Source: an uncultured Chitinophagales bacterium (GTDB lineage: Bacteria > Bacteroidota > Bacteroidia > Chitinophagales > Chitinophagaceae). Taken from it: a stretch of 64,000 bases of DNA. Numbering within the stretch: position 1 is the stretch's first letter; each line of letters begins with the position of its first letter. The DNA is taken from NCBI GenBank assembly GCA_946886475.1, contig CAMPIQ010000003.1:1-64000 (forward strand), read 5' to 3'. Under the pieces are notes generated by a model. It saw nothing but the letters and a program-made list of their open reading frames with translations, ran no database searches and had not been told where the DNA came from. A program made the position numbers and the translations under genes. This document shows positions 35,013-45,432 of the stretch, piece after piece.

Positions 35013-35726
35013 ATGAGATACCTGTTTTTAGTTAGTATGATCTTTTTTATGTATTCATGTAACCTGGCAGATCGCCGGGTGAGTGGCAATGGGAATCTGA
35101 AAACAGAGCAAATAAGCATTGCCGGGTTCAATAAAATCAGGGTGAGCGGCGGCATGCATGTTCAGTTGAAACAACAGGACACATTTAGGGTGGATGTAAA
35201 TACGGATGAGAACCTAATGGAATACATTGAAGTTTTCAAAGAAGGGGAGACCCTGGTTGTACGTGAAATGGATGGGTACAACCTTGATCCCAGCAAAGAA
35301 ATGATTGTATATGTTTCAGCTCCTACATTCAGCCATATTTCTGTTTCCGGTTCAGGAAGTATTACCAGTGAGAATACAATCACTGGCAATGATCCCCTTT
35401 CAATAGACTTAAGTGGTTCAGGAAATATTGATATAGACCTAAATGTTCCAAAGATCAATGCTGAAGTTTCAGGAAGTGGAACCATTGATCTGGGTGGCCG
35501 TTCGGAAGATTTGGCGCTCAGTTTGAGCGGATCAGGCAATGCGCATTGTTTTGAATTGATTACCGACAATATAGATCTTAATATTTCAGGAAGTGCTAAC
35601 GCGGAAGTAACCGCAAACAAGACCCTTGATGCACGTGTATCCGGATCAGGTGATGTGCAGTATAAGGGAAATGCAATGATGACAAAAAATATTTCAGGGT
35701 CAGGATCAATTGAAAAAGTGAACTAA
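35013..35726 (+). CDS. Head GIN domain (DUF2807) lipoprotein
   Basis: 237 residues. The signal ends with lipobox MYSC, so Cys16 is likely lipidated. The body is a GIN/DUF2807 beta-helix with regularly spaced SGSG motifs (for example VSGSGSITSEN, LSGSGNIDIDL, VSGSGTIDLGG, VSGSGDVQYKG), about eight repeats of 19-24 residues. The family is surface-exposed in Bacteroidota; adhesion has been suggested, not shown. It ends overlapping pbpC tail-to-tail by 4 bp. Confidence 0.9.
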   Translation: MRYLFLVSMIFFMYSCNLADRRVSGNGNLKTEQISIAGFNKIRVSGGMHVQLKQQDTFRVDVNTDENLMEYIEVFKEGETLVVREMDGYNLDPSKEMIVYVSAPTFSHISVSGSGSITSENTITGNDPLSIDLSGSGNIDIDLNVPKINAEVSGSGTIDLGGRSEDLALSLSGSGNAHCFELITDNIDLNISGSANAEVTANKTLDARVSGSGDVQYKGNAMMTKNISGSGSIEKVN

Positions 35727-38071
35727 AGGTTTACATATTTAACCATGATGCGTATGTCGCGGTTTCTGCCTTTATCATCGGTGCATGAGATCTTAACCGG
35801 TCCTGCCTTTGGGATGAAGAATTGTTTTTCACCTGCCAGCGTGATTTTATAAAACTCGTCATTGATATACCAATAAAGCTTTGAGACACCGGTTGCGGCA
35901 AGTGCGGAAAGCTGTATGGGCTCAGGGTCTTTTATATTGATGTAATACTCACTTCCATTGCGTGGTGAGGTAATACCGGGGCCATTTCCTTTGAAAATTT
36001 TTTCACATCGGGGATTATGCACAGGGATCTTTTCAAATGGCATTTGCCTGCCTGTAAAATATTGCTGCATTTCAATTGTTGTGACCCTGAAAGCCTTTTT
36101 GATATAACCATTGGAAGGAACACAGGTTTCACAAAAGGAGTAAGTGTGATCTGCGGAAATTTTTATCTCCTGTATATGTTGGCAAATTTTATTTGAACTG
36201 GTGAGTGGTATAAAATAATCCATAATTAAATTGGTGCAATAATCACCCGGCGTCAATCCGGTTTCACTGCACACCTGCCTTAGTTCACACTGGCGTGGCG
36301 GAACAAACCATTCAGAATTGCTATCATAATCAATAGTATTAAAAATTTTGAAAAGCAATGGAGTGGCTGTTGCTGCTCCACTTAATTCTGCTACTCCCAA
36401 TCCGGAAAAATTCCCGATCCATACGCCAACCGTGAAATTTTTATTGTATCCTATGCTCCAGGCATCTCTTCGTCCATATGAGGTGCCGGTTTTCCAGGCA
36501 ATTTTTGGCATTCTTTCAGTGGCGGTCCAGTTCAACGGAAAATCAGGACGGTTCACTTTCGATAATATTTCGGTGATCATGAAACCTGCCTCAGGTGATA
36601 TCAGTTGAATTTTTCCTGAAGCAGGATCCGTACTGGTGAATGATGGTGCGGCATACACACCTTCATTGGCAAATGCCGAGAACAGACCGGTGAGTTGTTC
36701 AAGAGTAGCGCCGCATCCGCCGAGGATCATGGATAAACCCAGTTTTGCCTGGTCTTTTTTAACCTGGCCGAAGCCGCCTGATATTAATGTGGCAATGAAT
36801 TTTTCACTGCCAAGCTGGTGCAAACTTTTTACAGATGGAATGTTGAGTGAATGTTCAAGCGCGTATTCCATGGTAACATAACCATTGAACTGCCGGTCAT
36901 AATTTTCTGGTGCATAGCCTTCATAGTTCACCGGTACATCACTGATCACAGCTTTTGGAGTTAGCAGGCCTGCATCAATACACAATCCATATAGCAGGGG
37001 CTTGAGCGTGCTGCCTGGCTGCCTGATGGCGGCAGCACCATTTACCTGGCCTCCATCAGTAGTATCATAAAAGCTGGCAGATCCCAGGTAGGAAATTACT
37101 TTTCCGGTTTTATTATCAATTACCACAACCGATGCATTCCTGATGTTATGCAGTCTGAGATTGCGTGAATAATCAGTAACAAGTTTTTCTATTTTGAGTT
37201 GGGTATTCAGGTCAATGGTGGTCCTGATATTTAAATGAGCTGACGAAGATTTTAATTTATAGGCGAGGTGAGGAATATAGCGGGGAAGGGTAGTGCGTTT
37301 TGCATGCAGCGGTTCCGCTAATGCATCTTTGATTTCTTTTGCTGTAAATATCCCATTCCTTGAAAATCTGTGTAGCCATTTATTTCTTTCCTTTATGATG
37401 AGGTCATTATTTCTTCCGAAAACAAGGGAGGACGGCCGGTTGGGTATAATGGATAAAGCGGTGATCTCAGCAAGAGAAAGATGGTCGGGATTTTTTTGGA
37501 AATAGAGTAGCGATGCGGACTTCACGCCTTCAATATTACCGCCGTAAGGAACCAGGTTTAGATATAACTGGAGGATTTCGTCTTTGCTGTAATTCAGCTC
37601 CAGCTGAATAGCCCGGAACGCCTCTATGCATTTAGAAAGAATGTTCCGCTTCCTTGGTTCCATTGCACGGGCTACCTGCATGGTAATGGTTGAAGCCCCC
37701 GAAGTGCGTTTCATCCGGATGAGGTTCATCCAGGCAGCACGTACAATAGCCATTGGATTAACACCCGGATGAGAATAGAAGTATCTGTCTTCTTTTGCAA
37801 TAATTATCTTGCGAAGCAGTGGAGAAATCTCTTCCAGGTCTGTTTTCATTCTCCATTTTTCATCACTTGTCAAAAAAGCATGAAGGAGCTGTCCTTTATT
37901 ATCGGAAATAATAGTGGAATATTCAATATTGGCCCTGAAAGGAAATATCAGATTCAATAAAAAAAATAATACAATGGTGCAACCAGTTATGATTACCAGT
38001 TTTTTAACCGGCATTAATAACATGCGCATGGTTGATCTCTGTTGACTGACGTTGAATTTAGCAGCTCCCAT
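35723..38071 (-). CDS. pbpC: Penicillin-binding protein 1C
   Basis: Up to 782 residues; the true start may be the ATG at 38029 (MRMLLMPVKKLV), which places the transmembrane helix at the N-terminus. The GT51 glycosyltransferase domain has EDRYFYSHPGVN and SGASTITMQVAR. The transpeptidase has STLK (Ser nucleophile), SLN and WKTGTSYGRR. The C-terminal PBP1C-specific domain (FEKIPVHNPRCEKIF onward) is present. It polymerises and crosslinks peptidoglycan in the periplasm. It is divergent from the alpha-2-macroglobulin gene, the usual PbpC partner. Confidence 0.95.
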   Translation of the reverse strand: MGAAKFNVSQQRSTMRMLLMPVKKLVIITGCTIVLFFLLNLIFPFRANIEYSTIISDNKGQLLHAFLTSDEKWRMKTDLEEISPLLRKIIIAKEDRYFYSHPGVNPMAIVRAAWMNLIRMKRTSGASTITMQVARAMEPRKRNILSKCIEAFRAIQLELNYSKDEILQLYLNLVPYGGNIEGVKSASLLYFQKNPDHLSLAEITALSIIPNRPSSLVFGRNNDLIIKERNKWLHRFSRNGIFTAKEIKDALAEPLHAKRTTLPRYIPHLAYKLKSSSAHLNIRTTIDLNTQLKIEKLVTDYSRNLRLHNIRNASVVVIDNKTGKVISYLGSASFYDTTDGGQVNGAAAIRQPGSTLKPLLYGLCIDAGLLTPKAVISDVPVNYEGYAPENYDRQFNGYVTMEYALEHSLNIPSVKSLHQLGSEKFIATLISGGFGQVKKDQAKLGLSMILGGCGATLEQLTGLFSAFANEGVYAAPSFTSTDPASGKIQLISPEAGFMITEILSKVNRPDFPLNWTATERMPKIAWKTGTSYGRRDAWSIGYNKNFTVGVWIGNFSGLGVAELSGAATATPLLFKIFNTIDYDSNSEWFVPPRQCELRQVCSETGLTPGDYCTNLIMDYFIPLTSSNKICQHIQEIKISADHTYSFCETCVPSNGYIKKAFRVTTIEMQQYFTGRQMPFEKIPVHNPRCEKIFKGNGPGITSPRNGSEYYINIKDPEPIQLSALAATGVSKLYWYINDEFYKITLAGEKQFFIPKAGPVKISCTDDKGRNRDIRIMVKYVNL

Positions 38072-38280
38072 TATTTATTACGCAGATTATAAACAGGATA
38101 TACCCGGCCCTGATTTTAAACATGATCAGGAATCTAGTGGATTGCCGGATAATGCCTGTATAAATATAGGCAGAATAAAAAATCAGAACAGGCAGCATTT
38201 CAACCGTATCGGTGTAAAACCGTATTTTAATTGTGTAATAATCCCTAACTTTTTACCACCAATCTATCTCAATCAATTCT

Positions 38281-41200
38281 ATGTTCAATAAATTATTCCT
38301 GGTTCCGCTGATCTTTTGCGGGACTATTTTTTTCTCATCCTGCAAAAGGAATTATATAGTTCTTGATTTTACCAATGCAAAAGGCGAGGTGCCACAGACA
38401 GGAAACCTGGTTTTCCGTTTCAATAAATCTGTTTATCCGGATTCATTGTTGAATAAATGGGATTCAACCGGATATATTTCGTTTAAGCCGGCTATTCCTG
38501 GAAGATTTCGCTGGAGTGGCCCGGATGAGCTGATCTTTTCTCCTGCAGAACCTTTGTTGCCTGCCACCAGTTATGAGGCCCGGATCAGTAATGAGGTTTT
38601 ACGTTTCAGCTCATTTACAGATATTAAGGATGCCGGTGAAATAGAATTCAGTACTTCTCCTTTATTATTAAATGATGCGCGGGTGATATGGGTTTTGCAG
38701 GATGAAAGCAGGAACATAGCCGTTCCACAATTGAATTTTGTTTTCAACTACGAGGTAAAAATGGATGAAGTAAAAGACAAATTGCATATCAGGGTTGATG
38801 GTGTTGAAATGGACTATACGCTTCACACTGCAGGTACAGGAAGATCTGTTTCTGTAAGGTTGAAAAACTTTAAGATGGAAGATAAAAATTATGAAGCACA
38901 GGTATTATTCAATGAGGGATTGAAACCCGTAAACGGAGAAAACAGCATCAGGGAACCAATCAAAACGCTGCTTTCTATTCCTTCGCCTTTTGTCTTAAAT
39001 ATTCATAATGTTGAATCTGAACATGATGGAGAACAGGGCCTGGTGCATATTTATACCAGCCAGCAATTAACAGGCGAAAATATTCAGCAATTCATTCAGT
39101 TCGATCCTCTGATAAAATATTCCATCCAATATGAAGATTATGGTTTTACCATCAGGAGCGACAGGTTTGCTGCGGATAAAGGATATTCCTTTACAATAAG
39201 CCCGGGTTTAAGGGGAAAGATAGGTGGCGTATTGAAGGAATCTTATAATGGAAGTGTTGCTTTCGGCCAATTGGAATCGCAGGTACAGTTTACAAACAGC
39301 AAGGCAGTTTATCTTTCGGGTAAAGGGGGTGGGAACATTGAGGTAAGAATCACAAATACACCCAAAGTGAAACTCATCATATCAAAGATCTATGAAAATA
39401 ATCTTTTGATGGCACAGCGATATGGCTATTACCCAAAGGATAATGATGATGAGGGATCAGACTATGCTTCTTATAGTGAAGAAAGCAATGATGATTACAG
39501 TAATGCAATGGCAGGTGATATTATTTACAGTAAGGATATTGACACGCGTACATTACCGAAAACCGGAAGCGGCCGTATACTGAATATATCACAGTTTGAA
39601 GACCGGCTACCGGATGCCAAGGGTATTTATCATGTAATGATCCGGTCTGCTGAGGATTACTGGATCAGCGACAGCCGTTTTATCTCATTTTCTGATATTG
39701 GACTTATTGCTAAACATGGCGAGGATAAGATCTATGTTTTTGCAAACAGCATTAAGCATTCAGGTGCAATGCCTGGTGTTGCCATAAATGTTTATGGTGC
39801 TAATAATCAATTGTTGGGGACTGGAGCTACCAATGAAGAAGGCGTTGCAGAAGTGATGCTGGTATCCAGAAAATTTGCAGGATTTAAACCGGCCATGGTC
39901 ATTGCAAAAACTGCCGATGATTTTAATTACCTGCCTTTTTCCAGTACAAGGGTGAATACATCCAGATTTGATGTGGGAGGTAAAAGAAATAATGCAACAG
40001 GGCTGGATGCTTTCATTTATCCTGAAAGAGATATTTACCGCCCCGGAGAAACCGTAAAATTTGCGGTTGTACTAAGAGACCGTAATTGGAAAAGCCCCGG
40101 TGAAATTCCGTTGAAAATGAAATTTTTATTACCTAACGGTAAAGAACTCAGAACATTCCGCAAAGGTGTTAATGAACAGGGATCAACAGAGGGAAGCATT
40201 TCCATCTCTAATGCGGCTATTACAGGAAGTTATACATTGGAGGTATATAGTTCCAATGATGTTTTGCTGGCTACTCAAAATTTCATGATAGAGGAATTTG
40301 TTCCCGACAGGATAAGAGTAAATGCAAAACTGGATAAGGCATTTCTTAAACCTGGCATGTCATCCGGGTTGCATATCAGCGCCATGAATTTTTTTGGTCC
40401 GCCTGCCGCCAACAGAAAATACGAAACTGAGATACAGGTGAAGCAGAAAAGCTTCCGGCCAAAGGATTTTAATGATTATGATTTTGCACTGGCCAATCAA
40501 CGTGGTTTTTTTGACAAGGAGATCAGGGAGGGTACAACCGATGCCAATGGAAATGCAGATCTTGTTTATGATGTTCCTTCCATGTATGAAAACTCAGGTT
40601 TGTTGCAGGCTAATTTTTATACAACAGTTTTTGATGAAACGGGCAGGCCGGTAAGCCGTGTTACTTCTGCTGATATTTTCACTCAGGATGTATATCATGG
40701 CATCATGGATGACGGTTATTATTATTATTCACTAAATCAACCCGTAAAATTCAGTTTTGTATCATTAAATAAAGATGGCAGACCCGTACAGGCCAAAGCA
40801 AAAGTTCAGGTGATCAGGCATGAATACAGGACAGTGCTTACAAAAAGCGGCAGTTATTTCAGGTATGAATCTCAGCAGGAGGAGAAGGTGCTGACGGAAA
40901 CTGAAATGACCATCGGCAACAAAACTGGGTTCAGCTACATACCAAGATCACCGGGGAATTATGAAGTAAGGGTCTTCAGGCCTGGTGCCAATACCTATAT
41001 CAGTAAAAGTTTTTACAGTTATGGTTCATGGGGTACGGATAACAGTTCTTTTGAAGTAAATACGGAGGGACACATAGATATTGAACCGGATAAGGAAAAT
41101 TATTCAGCCGGAGGGTCTGCAAAAATTTTATTTAAAACTCCTTTTAGTGGAAGAATGCTGGTTACAGTTGAAACAGACCACGTGCTTTCCTATCAATACC

Positions 41201-43683
41201 TGGAGGTAAACAAAAGAACTGCAACGCTTGACCTGGATTTGAAAAATGAGCACATTCCCAATATATACATTACCGCAACACTTATAAAGCCTCATGAAAT
41301 TTCTGATATACCACTCACCGTTGCGCATGGTTTTCAAAGTATAAAAGTTGAGGGAAGCGACAGAAAGATCCCGGTGCAAATAACGGCTGAAAAAAAGCTT
41401 CGTTCCAAAACACGCCAGAAGGTCAGGGTGAAAGCTTTACCAGGAAGTTATATAACGCTGGCTGCCGTAGATAATGGTGTATTGCAGGTAAGTGATTTTA
41501 AAACGCCGGATCCATATGCTTATTACTACCAGAAAAAAGCATTGGATGTAACAGCATTCGATATGTATCCTTTGTTATTTCCCGAATTAAGGGCCAGGCT
41601 TAGCAGCACAGGAGGCGACGGTGAGGTAAGTCTTGATAAAAGGGTAAATCCTATGCAGGCGAAAAGAATTGAGATCATGTCGTTCTGGAGTGGCCTGAAA
41701 AAGGCAAACGGAAATGGGATAGCTGAATTTGAATTTGACGTACCGCAGTTTAGCGGAGAGATCAGGTTGATGGCAGTAGCTTTTAAAGATGAGAAGTTTG
41801 GTTCAGCAGAAGCTACAACCACAGTTGCAGATCCAATTGTATTAAGTTCTGCCCTGCCGAGGTTTATTAGTCCGGGGGATACGGTAATTATGCCGGTAAC
41901 TATTTCCAATACAACAAACGCAAAAACTACAGGAAAGGCCATATTAACTGTTTCCGGACCGGTTAAAATTGTAGGCGCTTCCGTTCAGGATATTCATATC
42001 AGCGCCAATGGAGAAGCAAGAGCAAACTTTAAAATTGTTGCAGATCCGGCCATTAGTATTGCACGCATAAAAGTTGGCGTTAATGCAATGGGTGAAACAT
42101 TTACAGAAGAAACTGAGATTTCTGTTCGTCCGCCATCAACCCTGCAAAAAACTTCCGGTAGCGGATCACTTACGGGCGGAAGCAGTCAGAAGATCAGCAT
42201 ACCGCGGTCAGATTTTATCAAAGAAAGTTTCGGATATGAATTAGTGGTCAGTAATTCATCGGTAGTAGAGATAGCCGATCAGTTAAAATATCTTGTGAAT
42301 TATCCGTATGGTTGTACGGAACAAACCATTTCTGCAGCATTTCCCCAGCTTTATTTTAGCGACTTTGCAGAGCTGCTTGGAAAGAATGACCAAAAGCAAA
42401 ATGCTAATGCCAATGTAATTGAAGCCATCAGGAAGATCAGGATGAGACAATTGTATAATGGTGCATTGACCATGTGGGACGGGGGAGGCACTGCACATTG
42501 GTGGACCACTGTTTATGCTGCCCATTTTTTACTTGAGGCCAGGAAAGCCGGATTTGATGTTGACAATAGCCTGTTGGAAGCCATGTTGTCCTATCTGGCC
42601 GGCAGATTAAGAACAAAAGAAACGATCAGTTATTATTACAACCGGGATCAGAATAAAAAAATTGCTCCCAAAGAAGTGGCTTATAGTTTATACGTTTTAT
42701 CCGTAGCCGGCAGGTCGCAGGTGGCTTCAATGAATTATTATAAGGCCAACAATCACCTGCTTGCATTGGATAGCAGGTATTTACTTTCAGCTGCGTATGC
42801 CATTGCCGGAGATAAAAGCTCGTACAGGGAATTGCTGCCACATAGTTTTAGCGGTGAAGAATCTGTTCAGCAGGCTGGCGGAAGTTTTTACAGTGCCCTT
42901 CGTGACGAAGCTATTGCTTTGAATATCCTCATTGATGTTGATCCGGGAAATAAACAGATACCTATTATGAGGAAGCATGTTATTGACAGATTGAAGTCTG
43001 ACAGATTTGCAAATACCCAGGAGCGCAGCTTTTCATTTCTGGCTTTAGGAAAACTGGCAAGAGCAGAATCAGGATCGGACATGAGCGCCGATATCAGTGT
43101 GAATGGGAAAAAAATAGCCACTGTGAACGGTAACTGGAAATCAACATACGAACAACTGAAATCCACCGACATTACAATAACGGCTAAAGGGAAAGGCAGG
43201 TTATATTATACCTGGCTGGCAGAAGGGATAAGCATTAGTGGAGCCTACACACAGGAAGATAATTATATTAAAGTAAGACGTAAATTTTACGACAGGAAGG
43301 GCAATCTGATCACAGGGACTACATTCAGGCAGAATGATCTTGTGATCGTTGAGATTTCTTTAGACAGGTTCTTTAACAACCCTATTGAAAATATAGTGAT
43401 CACCGACCTTTTACCTGCAGGATTTGAGATTGAAAATCCCAGAACCAAAGAGATACCGGGAATGGATTGGATAAGGGATGCCGCAGAACCTGAAGCATTA
43501 GATGTTAGGGATGACCGCATCCATTTTTTTGTGGATGCACAAAGTCAGAATCAAAAATATTATTATGCTGTAAGAGCCGTATCAACAGGACAATTCAAAC
43601 AGGGAGCGGTAAGTGCTGATGCCATGTATAATGGTGAGATACATTCTTATCATGGTTCACAGGTGATCAGGGTTGTTCAGTAA
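38281..43683 (+). CDS. Bacterial alpha-2-macroglobulin lipoprotein
   Basis: 1800 residues. The signal ends in a lipobox (FSSC, Cys21), so it is a lipoprotein. Several macroglobulin (MG) domains including MG2 (FIYPERDIYRPGETVKFAV) lead to the bait/A2M region. The thioester motif YGCTEQ lies at residues 1343-1348 (Cys1345, Gln1348), so the trap chemistry is probably retained. A terpenoid-cyclase-like thioester domain and receptor-like end follow. It is thought to trap proteases that breach the outer membrane while PbpC repairs the wall. It is slightly longer than E. coli YfhM. Confidence 0.95.
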   Translation: MFNKLFLVPLIFCGTIFFSSCKRNYIVLDFTNAKGEVPQTGNLVFRFNKSVYPDSLLNKWDSTGYISFKPAIPGRFRWSGPDELIFSPAEPLLPATSYEARISNEVLRFSSFTDIKDAGEIEFSTSPLLLNDARVIWVLQDESRNIAVPQLNFVFNYEVKMDEVKDKLHIRVDGVEMDYTLHTAGTGRSVSVRLKNFKMEDKNYEAQVLFNEGLKPVNGENSIREPIKTLLSIPSPFVLNIHNVESEHDGEQGLVHIYTSQQLTGENIQQFIQFDPLIKYSIQYEDYGFTIRSDRFAADKGYSFTISPGLRGKIGGVLKESYNGSVAFGQLESQVQFTNSKAVYLSGKGGGNIEVRITNTPKVKLIISKIYENNLLMAQRYGYYPKDNDDEGSDYASYSEESNDDYSNAMAGDIIYSKDIDTRTLPKTGSGRILNISQFEDRLPDAKGIYHVMIRSAEDYWISDSRFISFSDIGLIAKHGEDKIYVFANSIKHSGAMPGVAINVYGANNQLLGTGATNEEGVAEVMLVSRKFAGFKPAMVIAKTADDFNYLPFSSTRVNTSRFDVGGKRNNATGLDAFIYPERDIYRPGETVKFAVVLRDRNWKSPGEIPLKMKFLLPNGKELRTFRKGVNEQGSTEGSISISNAAITGSYTLEVYSSNDVLLATQNFMIEEFVPDRIRVNAKLDKAFLKPGMSSGLHISAMNFFGPPAANRKYETEIQVKQKSFRPKDFNDYDFALANQRGFFDKEIREGTTDANGNADLVYDVPSMYENSGLLQANFYTTVFDETGRPVSRVTSADIFTQDVYHGIMDDGYYYYSLNQPVKFSFVSLNKDGRPVQAKAKVQVIRHEYRTVLTKSGSYFRYESQQEEKVLTETEMTIGNKTGFSYIPRSPGNYEVRVFRPGANTYISKSFYSYGSWGTDNSSFEVNTEGHIDIEPDKENYSAGGSAKILFKTPFSGRMLVTVETDHVLSYQYLEVNKRTATLDLDLKNEHIPNIYITATLIKPHEISDIPLTVAHGFQSIKVEGSDRKIPVQITAEKKLRSKTRQKVRVKALPGSYITLAAVDNGVLQVSDFKTPDPYAYYYQKKALDVTAFDMYPLLFPELRARLSSTGGDGEVSLDKRVNPMQAKRIEIMSFWSGLKKANGNGIAEFEFDVPQFSGEIRLMAVAFKDEKFGSAEATTTVADPIVLSSALPRFISPGDTVIMPVTISNTTNAKTTGKAILTVSGPVKIVGASVQDIHISANGEARANFKIVADPAISIARIKVGVNAMGETFTEETEISVRPPSTLQKTSGSGSLTGGSSQKISIPRSDFIKESFGYELVVSNSSVVEIADQLKYLVNYPYGCTEQTISAAFPQLYFSDFAELLGKNDQKQNANANVIEAIRKIRMRQLYNGALTMWDGGGTAHWWTTVYAAHFLLEARKAGFDVDNSLLEAMLSYLAGRLRTKETISYYYNRDQNKKIAPKEVAYSLYVLSVAGRSQVASMNYYKANNHLLALDSRYLLSAAYAIAGDKSSYRELLPHSFSGEESVQQAGGSFYSALRDEAIALNILIDVDPGNKQIPIMRKHVIDRLKSDRFANTQERSFSFLALGKLARAESGSDMSADISVNGKKIATVNGNWKSTYEQLKSTDITITAKGKGRLYYTWLAEGISISGAYTQEDNYIKVRRKFYDRKGNLITGTTFRQNDLVIVEISLDRFFNNPIENIVITDLLPAGFEIENPRTKEIPGMDWIRDAAEPEALDVRDDRIHFFVDAQSQNQKYYYAVRAVSTGQFKQGAVSADAMYNGEIHSYHGSQVIRVVQ

Positions 43684-43727
43684 AAAGATCAGAGTAACCC
43701 CGGATCATGTTTAAACTTCTTATCCTA

Positions 43728-43735
43728 TATTTTTG
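43728..43735 (+). promoter_or_regulatory. -7 element (TATTTTTG) of the lipid kinase gene
   Basis: Exact TAnnTTTG match, 15 bp before the ATG. Confidence 0.55.
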
Positions 43736-43750
43736 TAATCGTGTTATGCT

Positions 43751-44605
43751 ATGAAAGATCAGGAAAGGCATATAGCTATTGTGTGCAATTCAACCCACGG
43801 AAATGTAAAAGCGTTAAGTGTTACCGGTAGTATTTCATTATTGCTGAAAGGGATGGGCATCCGTCATCAATGTTTTACTGTTCAATGGCCCGAACACTTC
43901 AATGTATTTTCGGAGGCCTGGATCGTTGGGGGTGATGGTACCCTGAATTGTTTTATAAACAGGTATCCTGACATTGATATTCCCTTGTCAATTTTCCAGG
44001 GAGGCAGCGGAAACGATTTTCATTTTATGTTGTATGGTGATATTGATATTGAACACCAGGTAGAATTGGTTCTTCAGTCTGCGCCCTCCAGGGTAGATGC
44101 AGGTGTATGCAATAAAAGATTGTTCTTAAATGGAGTTGGTATTGGCTTTGATGGAGCCATAGTTAAAGATTTACTGGGCCGGAGAAAATTGCCTGGTAAG
44201 TCATCTTATCTGTTATCCATCCTTAAAAATATAGCCGGTTACCATGAAAAGCCATGTGCGCTTGAGATAAAGGGTGAAACTATTTCGCAGGACTGCTTAC
44301 TTATAAGTGTTGCCAATGGCAAACGTTTTGGAGGCGGATTCAATGTGGCACCAAAAGCTTCTGTTGATGATGGATTACTTGATATAAATATTGTAGGAAA
44401 GATATCACCATTTCAAAGGATAAGATACCTGCCGGTTATTGAAAAGGGAGAGCATATGGATCTTCCATTTGTTCAGTACAGGCAGGTGAAAAAAGTAAGA
44501 ATATCTGCTCCGGTTCAATTACATGCGCATATAGACGGCGAATATATTTGTGACACCGTTTTTAATATTGAATTATTGCCTGAAAGGTTTTCTTTCATTT
44601 ACTGA
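43751..44605 (+). CDS. Diacylglycerol kinase family lipid kinase
   Basis: 284 residues. The catalytic domain has GGDGTLNCFINR and FQGGSGNDF, the nucleotide-binding motifs of DAGK-cat enzymes. The C-terminal beta domain has NGVGIGFDGAIVKD, SVANGKRFGGGFNVAPKASVDDGLLDI, typical of YegS/DgkB-like kinases. It phosphorylates diacylglycerol or a related lipid with ATP at the inner membrane. Its 3' end overlaps the convergent rhomboid gene by 33 bp. Confidence 0.9.
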   Translation: MKDQERHIAIVCNSTHGNVKALSVTGSISLLLKGMGIRHQCFTVQWPEHFNVFSEAWIVGGDGTLNCFINRYPDIDIPLSIFQGGSGNDFHFMLYGDIDIEHQVELVLQSAPSRVDAGVCNKRLFLNGVGIGFDGAIVKDLLGRRKLPGKSSYLLSILKNIAGYHEKPCALEIKGETISQDCLLISVANGKRFGGGFNVAPKASVDDGLLDINIVGKISPFQRIRYLPVIEKGEHMDLPFVQYRQVKKVRISAPVQLHAHIDGEYICDTVFNIELLPERFSFIY

Positions 44606-45364
44606 TCTCTTATCCGCAAAAATTTTTACAAGCGCTAATCCTGCAATAAACCCTCCAATGTGAGCAGCATATGCAATGCTACCGGTTTCATCACCGCCTA
44701 ACACACCCATACTGTTTATCAACTGAAATACAAACCACAAACCAACCACTAAAAATCCGGGCACAGAGATAACTCCAAAAAGAAACCATACGTGAACGCC
44801 GCGCTTTGGATGCATTATTAGATAACCACCCAGCACACCCGAAACAGCACCAGAAGCACCAAGGCTTGGAATCAAAAGATTGTTTCCAAAATAATAAGTG
44901 CTGAAAACATGGGAGAGGCCTGCAATTACACCGCAGAGCACATAGAAGATCAAATACTTCAAATGGCCCATATCATTTTCCAGGTTGTCGCCAAATATCC
45001 AGAGGTATAAGAGGTTGCCGCCAATGTGGGCGATGCCTCCATGCATAAACATGGATGTGATCAGGGTGAGGTAAACGTTGATTTCTGAGGGAGCAAGGCC
45101 CGGTATGCGGATTTGTTCGCCTGTAACAGGATTAGTCAGCACCCTGGAGCGTGTAACAAGGTCATCGCCAGTCAGGATCTCAGCCGGAACAGCGGAATAT
45201 CCATAGGTGAATAATTCATTATTGCCCCAATTCTGGAGGAGAATAAAAACGAGGATGTTGATGATAATAAGTAGATAATTGACGAAGGGAGTTAAATGCC
45301 GGTCGCTGTTATCGTCGCCAATTGGGAGAAGCATGCGTTTTAAAGTAAGGATTGCAAATGGCAT
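44573..45364 (-). CDS. Rhomboid intramembrane serine protease
   Basis: 263 residues with about six transmembrane helices (first near residues 25-44). The catalytic serine is Ser171 in LGASGAVSG and the histidine is His225 in YAAHIGGF. The HGGIAHIGGNLLYLWIFG loop supplies the conserved His and Asn. It cleaves transmembrane segments inside the lipid bilayer; substrates are unknown. Tail-to-tail overlap with the lipid kinase gene is 33 bp. It starts just after the terminator of the RRM gene, so it probably has its own promoter. Confidence 0.95.
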   Translation of the reverse strand: MPFAILTLKRMLLPIGDDNSDRHLTPFVNYLLIIINILVFILLQNWGNNELFTYGYSAVPAEILTGDDLVTRSRVLTNPVTGEQIRIPGLAPSEINVYLTLITSMFMHGGIAHIGGNLLYLWIFGDNLENDMGHLKYLIFYVLCGVIAGLSHVFSTYYFGNNLLIPSLGASGAVSGVLGGYLIMHPKRGVHVWFLFGVISVPGFLVVGLWFVFQLINSMGVLGGDETGSIAYAAHIGGFIAGLALVKIFADKRSVNERKPFRQ

Positions 45365-45367
45365 TCC

Positions 45368-45403
45368 CTAAAAAAAAGTCCTTCTGACTGGCAGAAGGAC
45401 TTT
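45368..45403 (-). terminator. Intrinsic terminator of the RRM gene
   Basis: 12-bp perfect stem AAAGTCCTTCTG (45375-45386) / CAGAAGGACTTT (45392-45403). On the minus strand it is followed by a run of T, 30 bp after the RRM stop codon. Confidence 0.85.
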
Positions 45404-45432
45404 AATGCATTACAGTATATAAATATTAAATT

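Noticed and set aside
38052..38291. 79-codon ORF between pbpC and the alpha-2-macroglobulin
   Set aside because: Lies in a divergent promoter region and overlaps both genes; composition not protein-like.
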